A DNA stretch of 41,350 bases from Candidatus Acidiferrales bacterium (GTDB taxonomy: Bacteria; Acidobacteriota; Terriglobia; Acidiferrales; UBA7541): positions 1 through 41,350 of the forward strand of contig JARLGK010000224.1 of assembly GCA_031296075.1 (NCBI GenBank), in the 5' to 3' direction. Every line of letters begins with the position of its first letter. The stretch's first letter is position 1. This document shows, piece after piece, positions 15,772 to 23,117 of the stretch. Below the pieces are notes generated by a model. It was not told the origin of the DNA and searched no databases. It saw only the letters and a program-made list of their open reading frames with translations. Made by a program: the position numbers and the translations under genes.

Positions 15772-16413
15772 ATGCCACCGCCGAAAACGGTCTTCTGGGA
15801 AGTGGACGCGCAGGCCGATTTCATGCTGCCGGTGGGAAAACTGTACGTTCCCGGCGCCGAGAAGATCATTCCCAACATCGAGCGCCTGGTCGCCGCGGCC
15901 ATCGAAGCGGGCGCGCTGCTGGTGTCCAGCGGCGATTCCCATCCGGAAGGCGATCCGGAATTTGAACGATTTCCGCCACACTGCCTTCGCGGAACCTCCG
16001 GCGCCCGGATCGTGCCAGAGGGACTGGCTGCGAATTTCTGCACGATTCCGAACGATGCGTCTCGCGCCATGCCGAGCCATGTATTGAGTTTCCCCCAGGT
16101 GGTTTTCGAAAAGCAGACGCTCGACGTCTTCGACAATCCGCACGCAAGCGAGCTGGTCGAACGATTGCCGTCCGATGCGGAATACGTGATCTTTGGCGTG
16201 GTGACGGAATATTGCGTGAAATGCGCGGCGAAGGGATTGCTCGAACGCCATCGCAAGGTTGCGATCGTGAAGGACGCGATCGAAGCGCTTGATCTAGAGG
16301 CCGGCCGCCTCGCGCTGGAAGAATTGCAAGCCCTCGGCGCGCGGCTGATTTCGACCGATGAAGCGCTCGCGGCGTTGGGCGCTCGCGCGTCGGCCGCTCA
16401 TTCGCCCCGATAA
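15772..16413 (+). CDS. pncA: Nicotinamidase (isochorismatase-like hydrolase)
   Basis: 213 residues. It should deamidate nicotinamide to nicotinate, the substrate of the preceding pncB product. The catalytic triad is visible: Asp12 in EVDAQADFM, Lys114 in VVFEKQTLDVF, and Cys148 in GVVTEYCVKCAA. Metal ligands Asp55 and His57 (SSGDSHPEGD) and His70 (FPPHCLRGTSGA) are what separates nicotinamidases from other isochorismatase-fold enzymes. The fold and length fit PncA. No signal peptide, so cytoplasmic. The gene lies 28 bases after pncB and eight bases before a TPR gene, as the middle gene of a three-gene operon. The function is supported both by residues and by context. Confidence 0.92.
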   Translation: MPPPKTVFWEVDAQADFMLPVGKLYVPGAEKIIPNIERLVAAAIEAGALLVSSGDSHPEGDPEFERFPPHCLRGTSGARIVPEGLAANFCTIPNDASRAMPSHVLSFPQVVFEKQTLDVFDNPHASELVERLPSDAEYVIFGVVTEYCVKCAAKGLLERHRKVAIVKDAIEALDLEAGRLALEELQALGARLISTDEALAALGARASAAHSPR

Positions 16414-16420
16414 AGGAAAC

Positions 16421-16903
16421 GTGCCAGCCGATAAACGAGAACTCGCCTGGGAGATTTTTCAGCAGGCGTACCAAACTCAAATGAATGGCGAGCTCGACCG
16501 CGCCGCCGAGCTCTACCGGACTTCCGTCGAGATTTTCCCGACGGCGGAGGCGCACACGTTCTTGGGCTGGACCTACCACTTTCAGGGAAAGGTGGAAGAC
16601 GCGATTGCGGAGTGCAAACGTGCGATCGAAGTGGATCCGGATTTCGGCAATCCCTACAACGACATCGGAGCGTATCTAATCTCGCTCGGGCGCCACGATG
16701 AAGCAATCTCATGGCTCGAGCAGGCCATCAAGGCGCCGCGCTACGATCCGCGGCATTTCCCTCACTTCAACCTGGGCCGCGTGTATTACGCGAAAGGCAT
16801 GTTCAACCGCGCCCGCCAGTGCTTTCAGGACGCACTGCGCATCGAGCCGCGCTATACGCTCGCCCGGCAGGCGGTCGAAAATCTCCGCCGCATGGTGAAT
16901 TAG
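16421..16903 (+). CDS. Tetratricopeptide repeat protein
   Basis: 160 residues from GTG 16421, chosen because AAAGGA lies just upstream and it starts eight bases after the pncA stop; an ATG at 16358 would overlap pncA by 56 bases. It contains three to four TPR units, for example ELDRAAELYRTSVEIFPTAEAHTFLGW, KVEDAIAECKRAIEVDPDFGNPYNDIG, RHDEAISWLEQAIKA and MFNRARQCFQDALRIEPRYT. TPRs mediate protein-protein contacts. There is no signal peptide, so it is probably cytoplasmic. The third gene of the pncB-pncA unit; whether it has any role in NAD metabolism is unknown. It converges with the anti-sigma gene, only seven bases apart. Confidence 0.9.
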   Translation: MPADKRELAWEIFQQAYQTQMNGELDRAAELYRTSVEIFPTAEAHTFLGWTYHFQGKVEDAIAECKRAIEVDPDFGNPYNDIGAYLISLGRHDEAISWLEQAIKAPRYDPRHFPHFNLGRVYYAKGMFNRARQCFQDALRIEPRYTLARQAVENLRRMVN

Positions 16904-16910
16904 CGAGCGC

Positions 16911-18521
16911 TCAGGCTGCCACGGCGGACGGCGGGCTGATTTTCCTGTGAAGGGCGAGAACCAGCGCACCCATCCCCCACATCGCCACCAGCAACCCAAC
17001 CACCGGCCCTAGATAGGGCAGCATGCCGAGACCGCGCAGAATCAAGAGACCGAGCGCCAATCGCGCGATCGCGGGGCCGACTCCTACTCCTGCCCCGATC
17101 AGTTTCTCTCCCAGCCACGCAGCGATGAAAATGTGCGCGGCGTAGACACTGATCGCATAAAGCAAAAGCAAGGGTATGCCGACGCTCAAGCCCACGATTG
17201 TGGCGCAGATGATGATCGCCGCAATGGGTGTGGCGAACAGGAACAGCGCGCCGAAGCCGACAGCGGGGCCCATTTTCTTGCACGCCTGCTCGATGTCAAA
17301 AAAGAATCCCGGCGCAACGAGGAGGATCGCGAGACCCAGCAAAAAGCTCGCGCCCCAGAACATCACCTGGTGCCAATAATAGGCTCCCTGGCTGTAGTCG
17401 GGCCCTCGCTTGACCGTACTGACTATGGGCGGACTCGCCAGCTTCGCGCCGGAGGAAATCTCCGGTGCTTTCCCGCCGACATACTTCGTTTGACCTTTGA
17501 TTTCGGCGGTCGGTCCGATATTCAGCCGGTCTGCCCGGATCGTGACATCGTGGCCCATCGTGCCATCGATGCCCACGACTTGTCCTCCGCCAAGGACATC
17601 GCCCTCGATCTGGCCGTTCAATTGAGCTACTTGCGTGCCGATCGTCGCCGTGCCGCCAACCGTGGCTTTCGTATCCAACTCGACGACTTGGGACCAGACC
17701 ATCACGTTTTTCGCCACCGCCGAATTCAGCGTAATCGTCTGGCACCAGGCGCGCACGTTGCCGTCCACCGGACCATTCACGCGAATTTCCTGCCCGAAGC
17801 CGAGGATGTCTCCTTTGACATGCCCGTTCACCGTCACGTATTGGGACATTACGATCAGGTCGCCATCCACATCGCCGTCAATCTGCGCGCGATTGGCCAC
17901 CACTATCAGGTCCGTCTTCACCTCCTGCCCGGCCGGCAGCGTGTAGGCCGGATCGCCGCGCTCCATGTCCGCGGCCGCCACCGGCTGAGGAATCATCAGC
18001 GCAGAGGCGAGCGCTCCCGCCACGAACGCAATCGCCGTGAAACGCTGCAGCTGCTTTCTCAGCAGCCAGATTGCAACCGTCCCAAGCGTGGCCATCGCCA
18101 TGAATTCCATTAAGCTTCGCATCGCATCCCATCCTTTCCAGAAAGCGCCGGTAAAAAAGAGCGTGGTCAGAAGATTTCCCTGCGTGAAACCAGCGCTCGA
18201 AGCCTGCGCCAGCGACGGCTCGACAAAGCCGCTCCAGAGTGTGTAGGCGCCGCCGAGCCCCAACCCGAACGCGGCGATCCATCCCCAATGGGCCGCGCCG
18301 CGCTCCGGTGCTGCGACCACGCTAGCGGGAATCGACTCGTCGTCCACGGTCAGAGCCTCTCGCAGCCAGACGCCTTCCGTCTCCAGCGCGTGCAGAAGTT
18401 CGCTGCAGGCAGCGCACGACCCGAGGTGCGCGGAGACTTCGCTTGCGTGCCCGGCGTCGAGCTGGCCCTCCAGATAGAGCAGACCGGTCATCTCATCGAA
18501 ATGACCATCGGAACGGTTCAT
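16911..18521 (-). CDS. Anti-sigma factor fused to a bactofilin-like beta-helix membrane protein
   Basis: 536 residues; its ATG overlaps the sigma factor stop by four bases (ATGA), so the two are translationally coupled. Residues 1-50 form a zinc-binding anti-sigma domain (H32-L-G-S-C36-A-A-C39, the HX3CX2C motif). Three hydrophobic segments follow (about 79-100, 137-156, 161-182); the last reads like an internal signal peptide ending PQPVAAAD. Residues about 195-350 are a right-handed beta-helix of short repeats (IDGDVDGDLIVMSQYVTVNG, VNGPVDGNVRAW) of the bactofilin / polymer-forming type. About four to five further membrane segments fill 385-530. It probably holds the ECF sigma factor inactive at the membrane, with the beta-helix as sensor or scaffold; the side on which the beta-helix sits is inferred. 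Confidence 0.87.
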   Translation of the reverse strand: MNRSDGHFDEMTGLLYLEGQLDAGHASEVSAHLGSCAACSELLHALETEGVWLREALTVDDESIPASVVAAPERGAAHWGWIAAFGLGLGGAYTLWSGFVEPSLAQASSAGFTQGNLLTTLFFTGAFWKGWDAMRSLMEFMAMATLGTVAIWLLRKQLQRFTAIAFVAGALASALMIPQPVAAADMERGDPAYTLPAGQEVKTDLIVVANRAQIDGDVDGDLIVMSQYVTVNGHVKGDILGFGQEIRVNGPVDGNVRAWCQTITLNSAVAKNVMVWSQVVELDTKATVGGTATIGTQVAQLNGQIEGDVLGGGQVVGIDGTMGHDVTIRADRLNIGPTAEIKGQTKYVGGKAPEISSGAKLASPPIVSTVKRGPDYSQGAYYWHQVMFWGASFLLGLAILLVAPGFFFDIEQACKKMGPAVGFGALFLFATPIAAIIICATIVGLSVGIPLLLLYAISVYAAHIFIAAWLGEKLIGAGVGVGPAIARLALGLLILRGLGMLPYLGPVVGLLVAMWGMGALVLALHRKISPPSAVAA

Positions 18522-19135
18522 CGCGCACCCCCTGCATTAGCTTTCTGAAAGTTTTCATTTCCGCTCCCGCTCAGCGCGTCGCGCAACTGATGCCGCGCGC
18601 GCAGCAGCAACACTCCCACAAACGCGCGGCGCACGCCCAGGGTGTCGGCAATTTCGTCGTAACTCATTTCCGCGTAGTAGCGCAGTACGAGCGCCATCCG
18701 TGCGCGGTCGGGCAGCCGGGCAAGCCCGGTGCGCACCTCTTTGCTGGTGTGCTCGGCCTGCAGGCGTTCCAGCTGGCTGGGATCGGGATGCTCGAGTGGA
18801 AGCGTGTCCAGGTCACCGGTCTCGAGGTCCTGGCGGATGCGCCTGCGTCGCAAAGTGTCCCAGCAATGATTGCTCGCGACTTTGTACAGCCAGGCGGTAA
18901 ACGGCCGCGAGGAATCGTAGGTGCCGAGTTTCTGGCGCACTTTCATGAAAATTTCCGTCGTCGCGTCTTCCGCATCCTCGCGTGCCGGCAACAGCCGGCG
19001 GCAAAACCGGAAAATCGCCGGAGCGTACTGCCGATAGAGCTCGCCCCAGGCGTCGTTGTCGCCCGCCCGGACCTGGGACAGCACTTGTGCCAAATCCGCG
19101 TCGCTCATCGTCCCGATCGTCTTCTGTCTGTCCAT
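18518..19135 (-). CDS. ECF RNA polymerase sigma factor
   Basis: 205 residues. Sigma region 2 lies at about 35-100 (WGELYRQYAPAIFRFCRRLL, DAEDATTEIFMKV, FTAWLYKVASNHCWDTLRRR) and region 4 at about 135-190 (LARLPDRARMALVLRYYAEM, then SYDEIADTLGVRRAFVGVLL as the helix-turn-helix). Region 3 is missing, as in the ECF group. ATG 19135 has no clear ribosome site; an in-frame ATG at 19108 (MSDADLAQVL) is an alternative. It directs RNA polymerase to a specific promoter set, under control of the overlapping downstream anti-sigma gene. It is divergent from polA across a 200-base gap. Confidence 0.92.
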   Translation of the reverse strand: MDRQKTIGTMSDADLAQVLSQVRAGDNDAWGELYRQYAPAIFRFCRRLLPAREDAEDATTEIFMKVRQKLGTYDSSRPFTAWLYKVASNHCWDTLRRRRIRQDLETGDLDTLPLEHPDPSQLERLQAEHTSKEVRTGLARLPDRARMALVLRYYAEMSYDEIADTLGVRRAFVGVLLLRARHQLRDALSGSGNENFQKANAGGAR

Positions 19136-19335
19136 TGGTTAATACGCTGGGCGGCCTTCGAATATTTCACAACTATCACAAATCAACCCACTTGTCTGCG
19201 AAACAATATGCTCCGTCGCGGTGCCGGGCGTTTCGTCGGAAGGGCTTCCCCGGTCTGATATACTCGCGTCCCTGCCCGCCCTTCGCGATTCACGAGCGCG
19301 ACGCGCGCGGCGGTGAATACAGATAAGCGATTCGC

Positions 19336-22002
19336 ATGGCCCCCAAAACCACAAAACGCCTGTTCCTGGTTGACGCCATGGGTTATATCTTCCGTGCTTT
19401 CTTCGCGCCGATGGACCGCCTGCAGACCTCCACGGGCATTCCGACCAAGGTGCCCTATCTCTTCGCCACAATGATGCGGCGGCTGCTCCAGAGCAAAGAC
19501 CTGCGCCCGGACTACGTGGCGGTGGTGTTCGACGTCGCGGCCCCCACCTTTCGCGACAAGCTTTTCGCCGCCTACAAAGCGCAGCGCCCGCCGATGCCGG
19601 AAGACCTCGCGGTGCAAATCCCGTTCGTCCGGCGCTATTGCGAGGCCATGCGGCTATCCATTCTCGAATATCCCGGTTATGAAGCCGACGACGTGATCGG
19701 CACGCTGGCGCAGCAGGCGACGAAAGAGGATCTCGATGTAGTGATCGTCACCAGCGACAAGGACCTGATGCAACTTGTCGGCGGGCGCGTGCGGGTCCTG
19801 AATCCGGCGAAGAGCGACCTCCTCATCGACGAGAAAAAGGTCGAGGAGATCATGGGCGTTCCGCCGTCAAAAGTGGCGGATGTAATGGCGCTGATGGGCG
19901 ATTCGATCGACAACATTCCGGGCGCGCGCGACCCGAATGAAAAGCCCGCCCCCGGCGAGCGGCGGAAACCCGGCATCGGCGAAGTGGGTGCGCGCCAGCT
20001 GATTCAACAGTTTGGCAGCGCCGAAGAGGCCATCGCGCGCGCCGCCGAAGTGAAACGATCGAGCTACCGCGAGGCGCTCGAAAAGAACGCTGAATTCGTG
20101 CGGCTCAGCAAGCAGCTCGCCACGATCCCCACCGACGCTCCCGTGCCGCTTTCGCTCGACACACTCCAGATACAGGAGCCGGATGCCGCCGCGCTTCGCG
20201 CGCTGTACGCCGAGCTCGGGTTTACATCGCTGTTGAAGGAACTCGCCGCCGCCTCGCCAATGCCTGCGGATGACCGCACGACCGACTACGCGGCGCTCGA
20301 TTCGCCCGCCGCGCTTCGGAAATTCCTCGACGCTGTTCCGCGCGGCCAGGAAACTGGCGTCTGGCTCGCGCTCGAATCCCAGGACCCCGATGAGGAGGGT
20401 TTCGGAATGCGCGTGCTCGGCGTCGAAGTTTCCACGAAACCGGAGTCGGGCCGCACCGCCGCGAACGACGCGGAGAACCATGCACTCCTGGCGATGAAGG
20501 ACTGGCTCTCCGATCCAAAGTGGCCGAAAGTCGTGCACGATCCGAAGCTCTTCCATCTGCTGGCCGCGCCCGATTCCGCCGATGGCGCCAAAGCTGTTGC
20601 TGGAATCCGCCACGCCACGATTCTTTATTCCTATCTCCTGCGGCCCACGACCTCTAATCACGCGTTTGCCGAGGCCGTGCTCCGCCAGCTGAATCGCACG
20701 CTTTCGGGCGCGCCGGGCGAGCGGGCGGATTTTCTGCTGCGTCTCGCGCCGGTCTTGCGCGCGGAAGTCGAAAAACAGGGCCTGGCGGAGCTCTACGAAA
20801 GAATCGACTTGCCGCTTTCGCCGGTTCTGGCCCGCATGGAAGCGGCGGGCATCGGAGTGGACTCGCGGGAGCTGGAAAAAATCTCGGCCAGGGCGCAGGA
20901 AGAAATCGGGGCTCTCGAGAAGCGCATCTACGAGCTGGCGGGATTCGAGTTCAACATAAAATCCACGCAACAGCTTGCGGAGGTGCTTTTCGACAAGCTG
21001 AGCCTGCAGCCTCCGCGCCGCAGCCGCACCAAGGTGCGCTCGACGGCCGCCGAGGTGCTGGAAGAACTGGCGCTGGTGCACGAGCTGCCGAAAAAAATTC
21101 TCGAGCATCGCGAGTTGGCGAAACTGAAGTCCACGTACGCCGACGCCTTGCCCCGGCTGATTCATCCAGCGACGGGCCGCCTTCACACGCGACTCAGCCA
21201 GACCGGCACCGCGACGGGGCGATTGAGCTCGTCGAACCCGAACTTGCAGAACATTCCGGTGCGCACCGCGCTTGGCCGTGAAATCCGCGCCGCGTTCGTG
21301 GCCCCGCCGGGGCGACTGCTGCTTTCCGCGGACTATTCGCAAATCGAGCTGCGTATTTTGGCGCATCTTTCCGAGGACGCCGTGCTGGTCGAGGCTTTCC
21401 GCCACGGCGAAGATATCCACTCGCGCACGGCACAGGAAGTTTTTGGCGTAGGGCCCATGGCGCAAACGCCCGACCACCGCCGCGTCGCCAAGGTGATCAA
21501 TTTCGGCGTGATCTATGGCCTTTCCGCGTTCGGCCTGGCCCAGCAGCTTGGAATTGATACGAAAGAAGCCTCCAAATTCATCACCGCGTATTTCGAGCGC
21601 TACAGCGGCGTGAAAAAGTTTCTCGACGCGCAGATCGCGGAAACGCGCAAGGCCGGATTCACGAAGACGCTTTTCGGGCGCACCCGGCAGATTCCCGAAA
21701 TCAATTCGCCGCAGCCCAATCTGCGCAGCTTTGCCGAACGCACCGCGATGAATACGCCCATGCAGGGCGCCGCAGCCGATCTCATCAAGCTTGCAATGAT
21801 CGAGCTCGACCGCCGCTTAGCCGGCGACTTCGAATCGCGGATGATTCTCCAGGTCCACGACGAATTGCTGTTCGAAGCCCCCGAGCAGGAACTGCCGCGT
21901 CTCACGAAGCTCGTGAAAGAAGTGATGGAGGGCGTGCACAAACTCCGCGTCCCGCTGGTCGTGGACACCAAGGCCGGCCCCAACTGGCGCGATATGAAAT
22001 GA
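19336..22002 (+). CDS. polA: DNA polymerase I
   Basis: 888 residues. It fills gaps and removes RNA primers during repair and replication. Domain order: 5' nuclease (about 1-300: LFLVDAMGYIFRAFFAP, YEADDVIGTLAQQ, VTSDKDLMQLV), a 3'-5' exonuclease-like domain (about 315-480), and the A-family polymerase domain (about 500-888). Polymerase motif A is SADYSQIELRILAHLS, motif B is HRRVAKVINFGVIYGLSAF and motif C is LQVHDELL, all intact. In the exonuclease-like part the usual first motif with paired Asp and Glu is replaced by VWLALESQDP, so proofreading is probably lost, as in Thermus and Bacillus enzymes. Length is normal. No obvious ribosome site precedes ATG 19336. Confidence 0.95.
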   Translation: MAPKTTKRLFLVDAMGYIFRAFFAPMDRLQTSTGIPTKVPYLFATMMRRLLQSKDLRPDYVAVVFDVAAPTFRDKLFAAYKAQRPPMPEDLAVQIPFVRRYCEAMRLSILEYPGYEADDVIGTLAQQATKEDLDVVIVTSDKDLMQLVGGRVRVLNPAKSDLLIDEKKVEEIMGVPPSKVADVMALMGDSIDNIPGARDPNEKPAPGERRKPGIGEVGARQLIQQFGSAEEAIARAAEVKRSSYREALEKNAEFVRLSKQLATIPTDAPVPLSLDTLQIQEPDAAALRALYAELGFTSLLKELAAASPMPADDRTTDYAALDSPAALRKFLDAVPRGQETGVWLALESQDPDEEGFGMRVLGVEVSTKPESGRTAANDAENHALLAMKDWLSDPKWPKVVHDPKLFHLLAAPDSADGAKAVAGIRHATILYSYLLRPTTSNHAFAEAVLRQLNRTLSGAPGERADFLLRLAPVLRAEVEKQGLAELYERIDLPLSPVLARMEAAGIGVDSRELEKISARAQEEIGALEKRIYELAGFEFNIKSTQQLAEVLFDKLSLQPPRRSRTKVRSTAAEVLEELALVHELPKKILEHRELAKLKSTYADALPRLIHPATGRLHTRLSQTGTATGRLSSSNPNLQNIPVRTALGREIRAAFVAPPGRLLLSADYSQIELRILAHLSEDAVLVEAFRHGEDIHSRTAQEVFGVGPMAQTPDHRRVAKVINFGVIYGLSAFGLAQQLGIDTKEASKFITAYFERYSGVKKFLDAQIAETRKAGFTKTLFGRTRQIPEINSPQPNLRSFAERTAMNTPMQGAAADLIKLAMIELDRRLAGDFESRMILQVHDELLFEAPEQELPRLTKLVKEVMEGVHKLRVPLVVDTKAGPNWRDMK

Positions 22003-22016
22003 AGCGGAGAGATGAA

Positions 22017-22068
22017 TCTCGTCTTCTCCGTGAACTCTGTGCCTTCTCGGTGTTCTCTGTGGTAATGT
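22017..22068. repeat. Degenerate 9-nt tandem repeat of the ACCACAGAGAACAC type
   Basis: Read on the minus strand, the sequence is made of near-9-base units with the consensus CACAGAGAA (ACCACAGAGAA, CACCGAGAAGG, CACAGAGTT, CACGGAGAA, GACGAGA). It lies between polA and the rhodanese gene. Similar short purine-rich tracts recur between genes in many environmental bacterial genomes. It is too short and degenerate to be a CRISPR array. Confidence 0.55.
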
Positions 22069-22102
22069 TTTTTCCTTCTTGTGAAAACAGCGAGGTGAAG
22101 CG

Positions 22103-22480
22103 ATGGCTCCGGATCATCCCGAAGGATTCCTGAAGCTGGTGAGAGACGCGAAGTCGCGCATCAAGGAAGAAAATTATCGCGAGACGAGAAAACGGCTCGA
22201 CGCCGGCGAGAAGATCGTTCTCGTGGATACGCGCGAGGATTCCGAATGGGCGCGCGGCCATATTCCCGGCGCGATTCATCTCAGCCGAGGCGTCATCGAA
22301 CGCGACATCGAAAAAACGATTCCGGACAAGGAAACGACCGTCGTCTTATATTGCGGCGGCGGCTTTCGTTCCGCGCTGGCCGCGGACAATCTTCAGAAGA
22401 TGGGCTACCGCAACGTGATTTCCATGGATGGCGGCTGGCGCGGCTGGACCGAAGCCGGATTCCCCATCATCAAGGACTAG
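22103..22480 (+). CDS. Single-domain rhodanese
   Basis: 125 residues; GAGGTG lies upstream of ATG 22103. One rhodanese domain covers almost the whole protein: KIVLVDTREDSEWARGHIPGA gives the typical first strand and the DxRE and GHIPGA motifs; the active-site loop is C84-G-G-G-F-R-S; the end is GYRNVISMDGGWRGWTEAGF. The six-residue loop and size fit sulfurtransferases that carry a persulfide on the Cys and pass sulfur to an acceptor. No signal peptide, so cytoplasmic. Partner and substrate unknown. It lies 100 bases after polA, separated by a short repeat tract, and converges with the tRNA-Asn gene. Confidence 0.92.
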   Translation: MAPDHPEGFLKLVRDAKSRIKEENYRETRKRLDAGEKIVLVDTREDSEWARGHIPGAIHLSRGVIERDIEKTIPDKETTVVLYCGGGFRSALAADNLQKMGYRNVISMDGGWRGWTEAGFPIIKD

Positions 22481-22502
22481 CGGATCGCTCGCAAGGAAGA
22501 GT

Positions 22503-22578
22503 TGGCTGGGGCGGTTGGACTCGAACCAACACCGTCCTCATTAACAGTGAGGTGCCCTACCGATTGGACCACGCCCCA
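22503..22578 (-). tRNA. tRNA-Asn (GTT), with encoded CCA
   Basis: On the minus strand the cloverleaf is complete: acceptor TGGGGCG / CGCCCCA, D arm with GGTAGGGC, anticodon stem CCTCA/TGAGG around loop CTGTTAA (anticodon GTT), T arm GTTGG-TTCGAGT-CCAAC, discriminator G, and encoded CCA (22505-22503). The anticodon reads Asn codons AAC/AAU. The acceptor starts with a U1-A72 pair, as in tRNAs amidated by GatCAB, and the body resembles tRNA-Gln. Confidence 0.95.
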
Positions 22579-22593
22579 ACTCTGTAGTGGATG

Positions 22594-22599
22594 ATTCTA
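22594..22599 (-). promoter_or_regulatory. Possible -10 box of the tRNA-Asn promoter
   Basis: On the minus strand TAGAAT lies 15 bases before the tRNA 5' end, with only a weak -35 (TGCAAG) 17 bases further upstream. The distance suits a tRNA transcription start close to the mature end. Confidence 0.4.
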
Positions 22600-23021
22600 T
22601 CTGAATTTACACGAATCTTGCACGGACGGGAATGCGCATCGGAAAATTTTCGCCGGTATTCGTGTGAGGGGCGTCCAGGCGAACAAGAAGTGAAGCTGCG
22701 CACCCCGCCGCGCATTGGAAGGGGTAGGCAGAAGTAACGAGCGGCGGAAGTGGCCGGGGGAAGGAAGCCGGCCCAGCCCTCAATCCCCTATAGGGATCCT
22801 CGGCTTTCCTCCCCCTGACGCAGATATGTAAGGCACGCCAAAAACCAAAGCTAAGCTACTGAAACCAAACATGCTGTTTGCGGAGTCCCCGGTAAAAAAT
22901 CCTAGGTGCCAGTAAAAATTCCGGCTGCTCGCTCGCAAAGCCAGGTCCAGGTTCGACCGCCACTGCACGTCCGAGATCATTCCTTCAAAGGAAAAGCGAA
23001 GAAGTGAGAAACGTGCCGTCC

Positions 23022-23050
23022 TTGACCGCGCCCCGCCGCCTTGCTATGTT
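23022..23050 (+). promoter_or_regulatory. Probable uvrA promoter
   Basis: TTGACC (23022-23027) and TATGTT (23045-23050) are separated by exactly 17 bases, matching sigma-70 consensus at five and four to five positions. The predicted start near 23057 gives a leader of about 60 bases before the uvrA ATG. No LexA-like operator was recognised over it. Confidence 0.5.
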
Positions 23051-23117
23051 GATGAATTACGCTGGGCGCATTCTACCCAGTGTGTAGCGGGCCTCTCAGT
23101 ACGAGGCACTTCATCCA

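Larger units (their letters stand above)
22579..23117. other. Gene-free stretch between tRNA-Asn and uvrA with several inverted repeats
   Basis: No supported gene in these 539 bases. It holds an inverted repeat ACACGAAT / ATTCGTGT (22609-22616 and 22658-22665) around the palindrome GAAAATTTTC (22642-22651). A longer hairpin at 22756-22815 has arms GGGGGAAGGAAGCCG and CGGCTTTCCTCCCCC (13 of 15 paired) and a nested ATCCC-ctata-GGGAT stem. The end of the stretch carries the uvrA promoter. The 60-base hairpin may be a REP-like element. Confidence 0.45.

Noticed and set aside
14364-16256. 630-codon minus-strand frame opposite pncB and pncA
   Set aside because: Antisense shadow; both plus-strand genes have complete catalytic residues.
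19867-21477. 536-codon minus-strand frame inside polA
   Set aside because: Antisense shadow of a polymerase with all A-family motifs.
22017-22068. Possible CRISPR array
   Set aside because: Units are about nine bases and degenerate with no spacers; no cas genes are present.
22780-22980. 66-codon minus-strand frame between tRNA-Asn and uvrA
   Set aside because: Its 3' end is formed by a hairpin, there is no ribosome site and no recognisable domain; kept only as part of the gene-free stretch.
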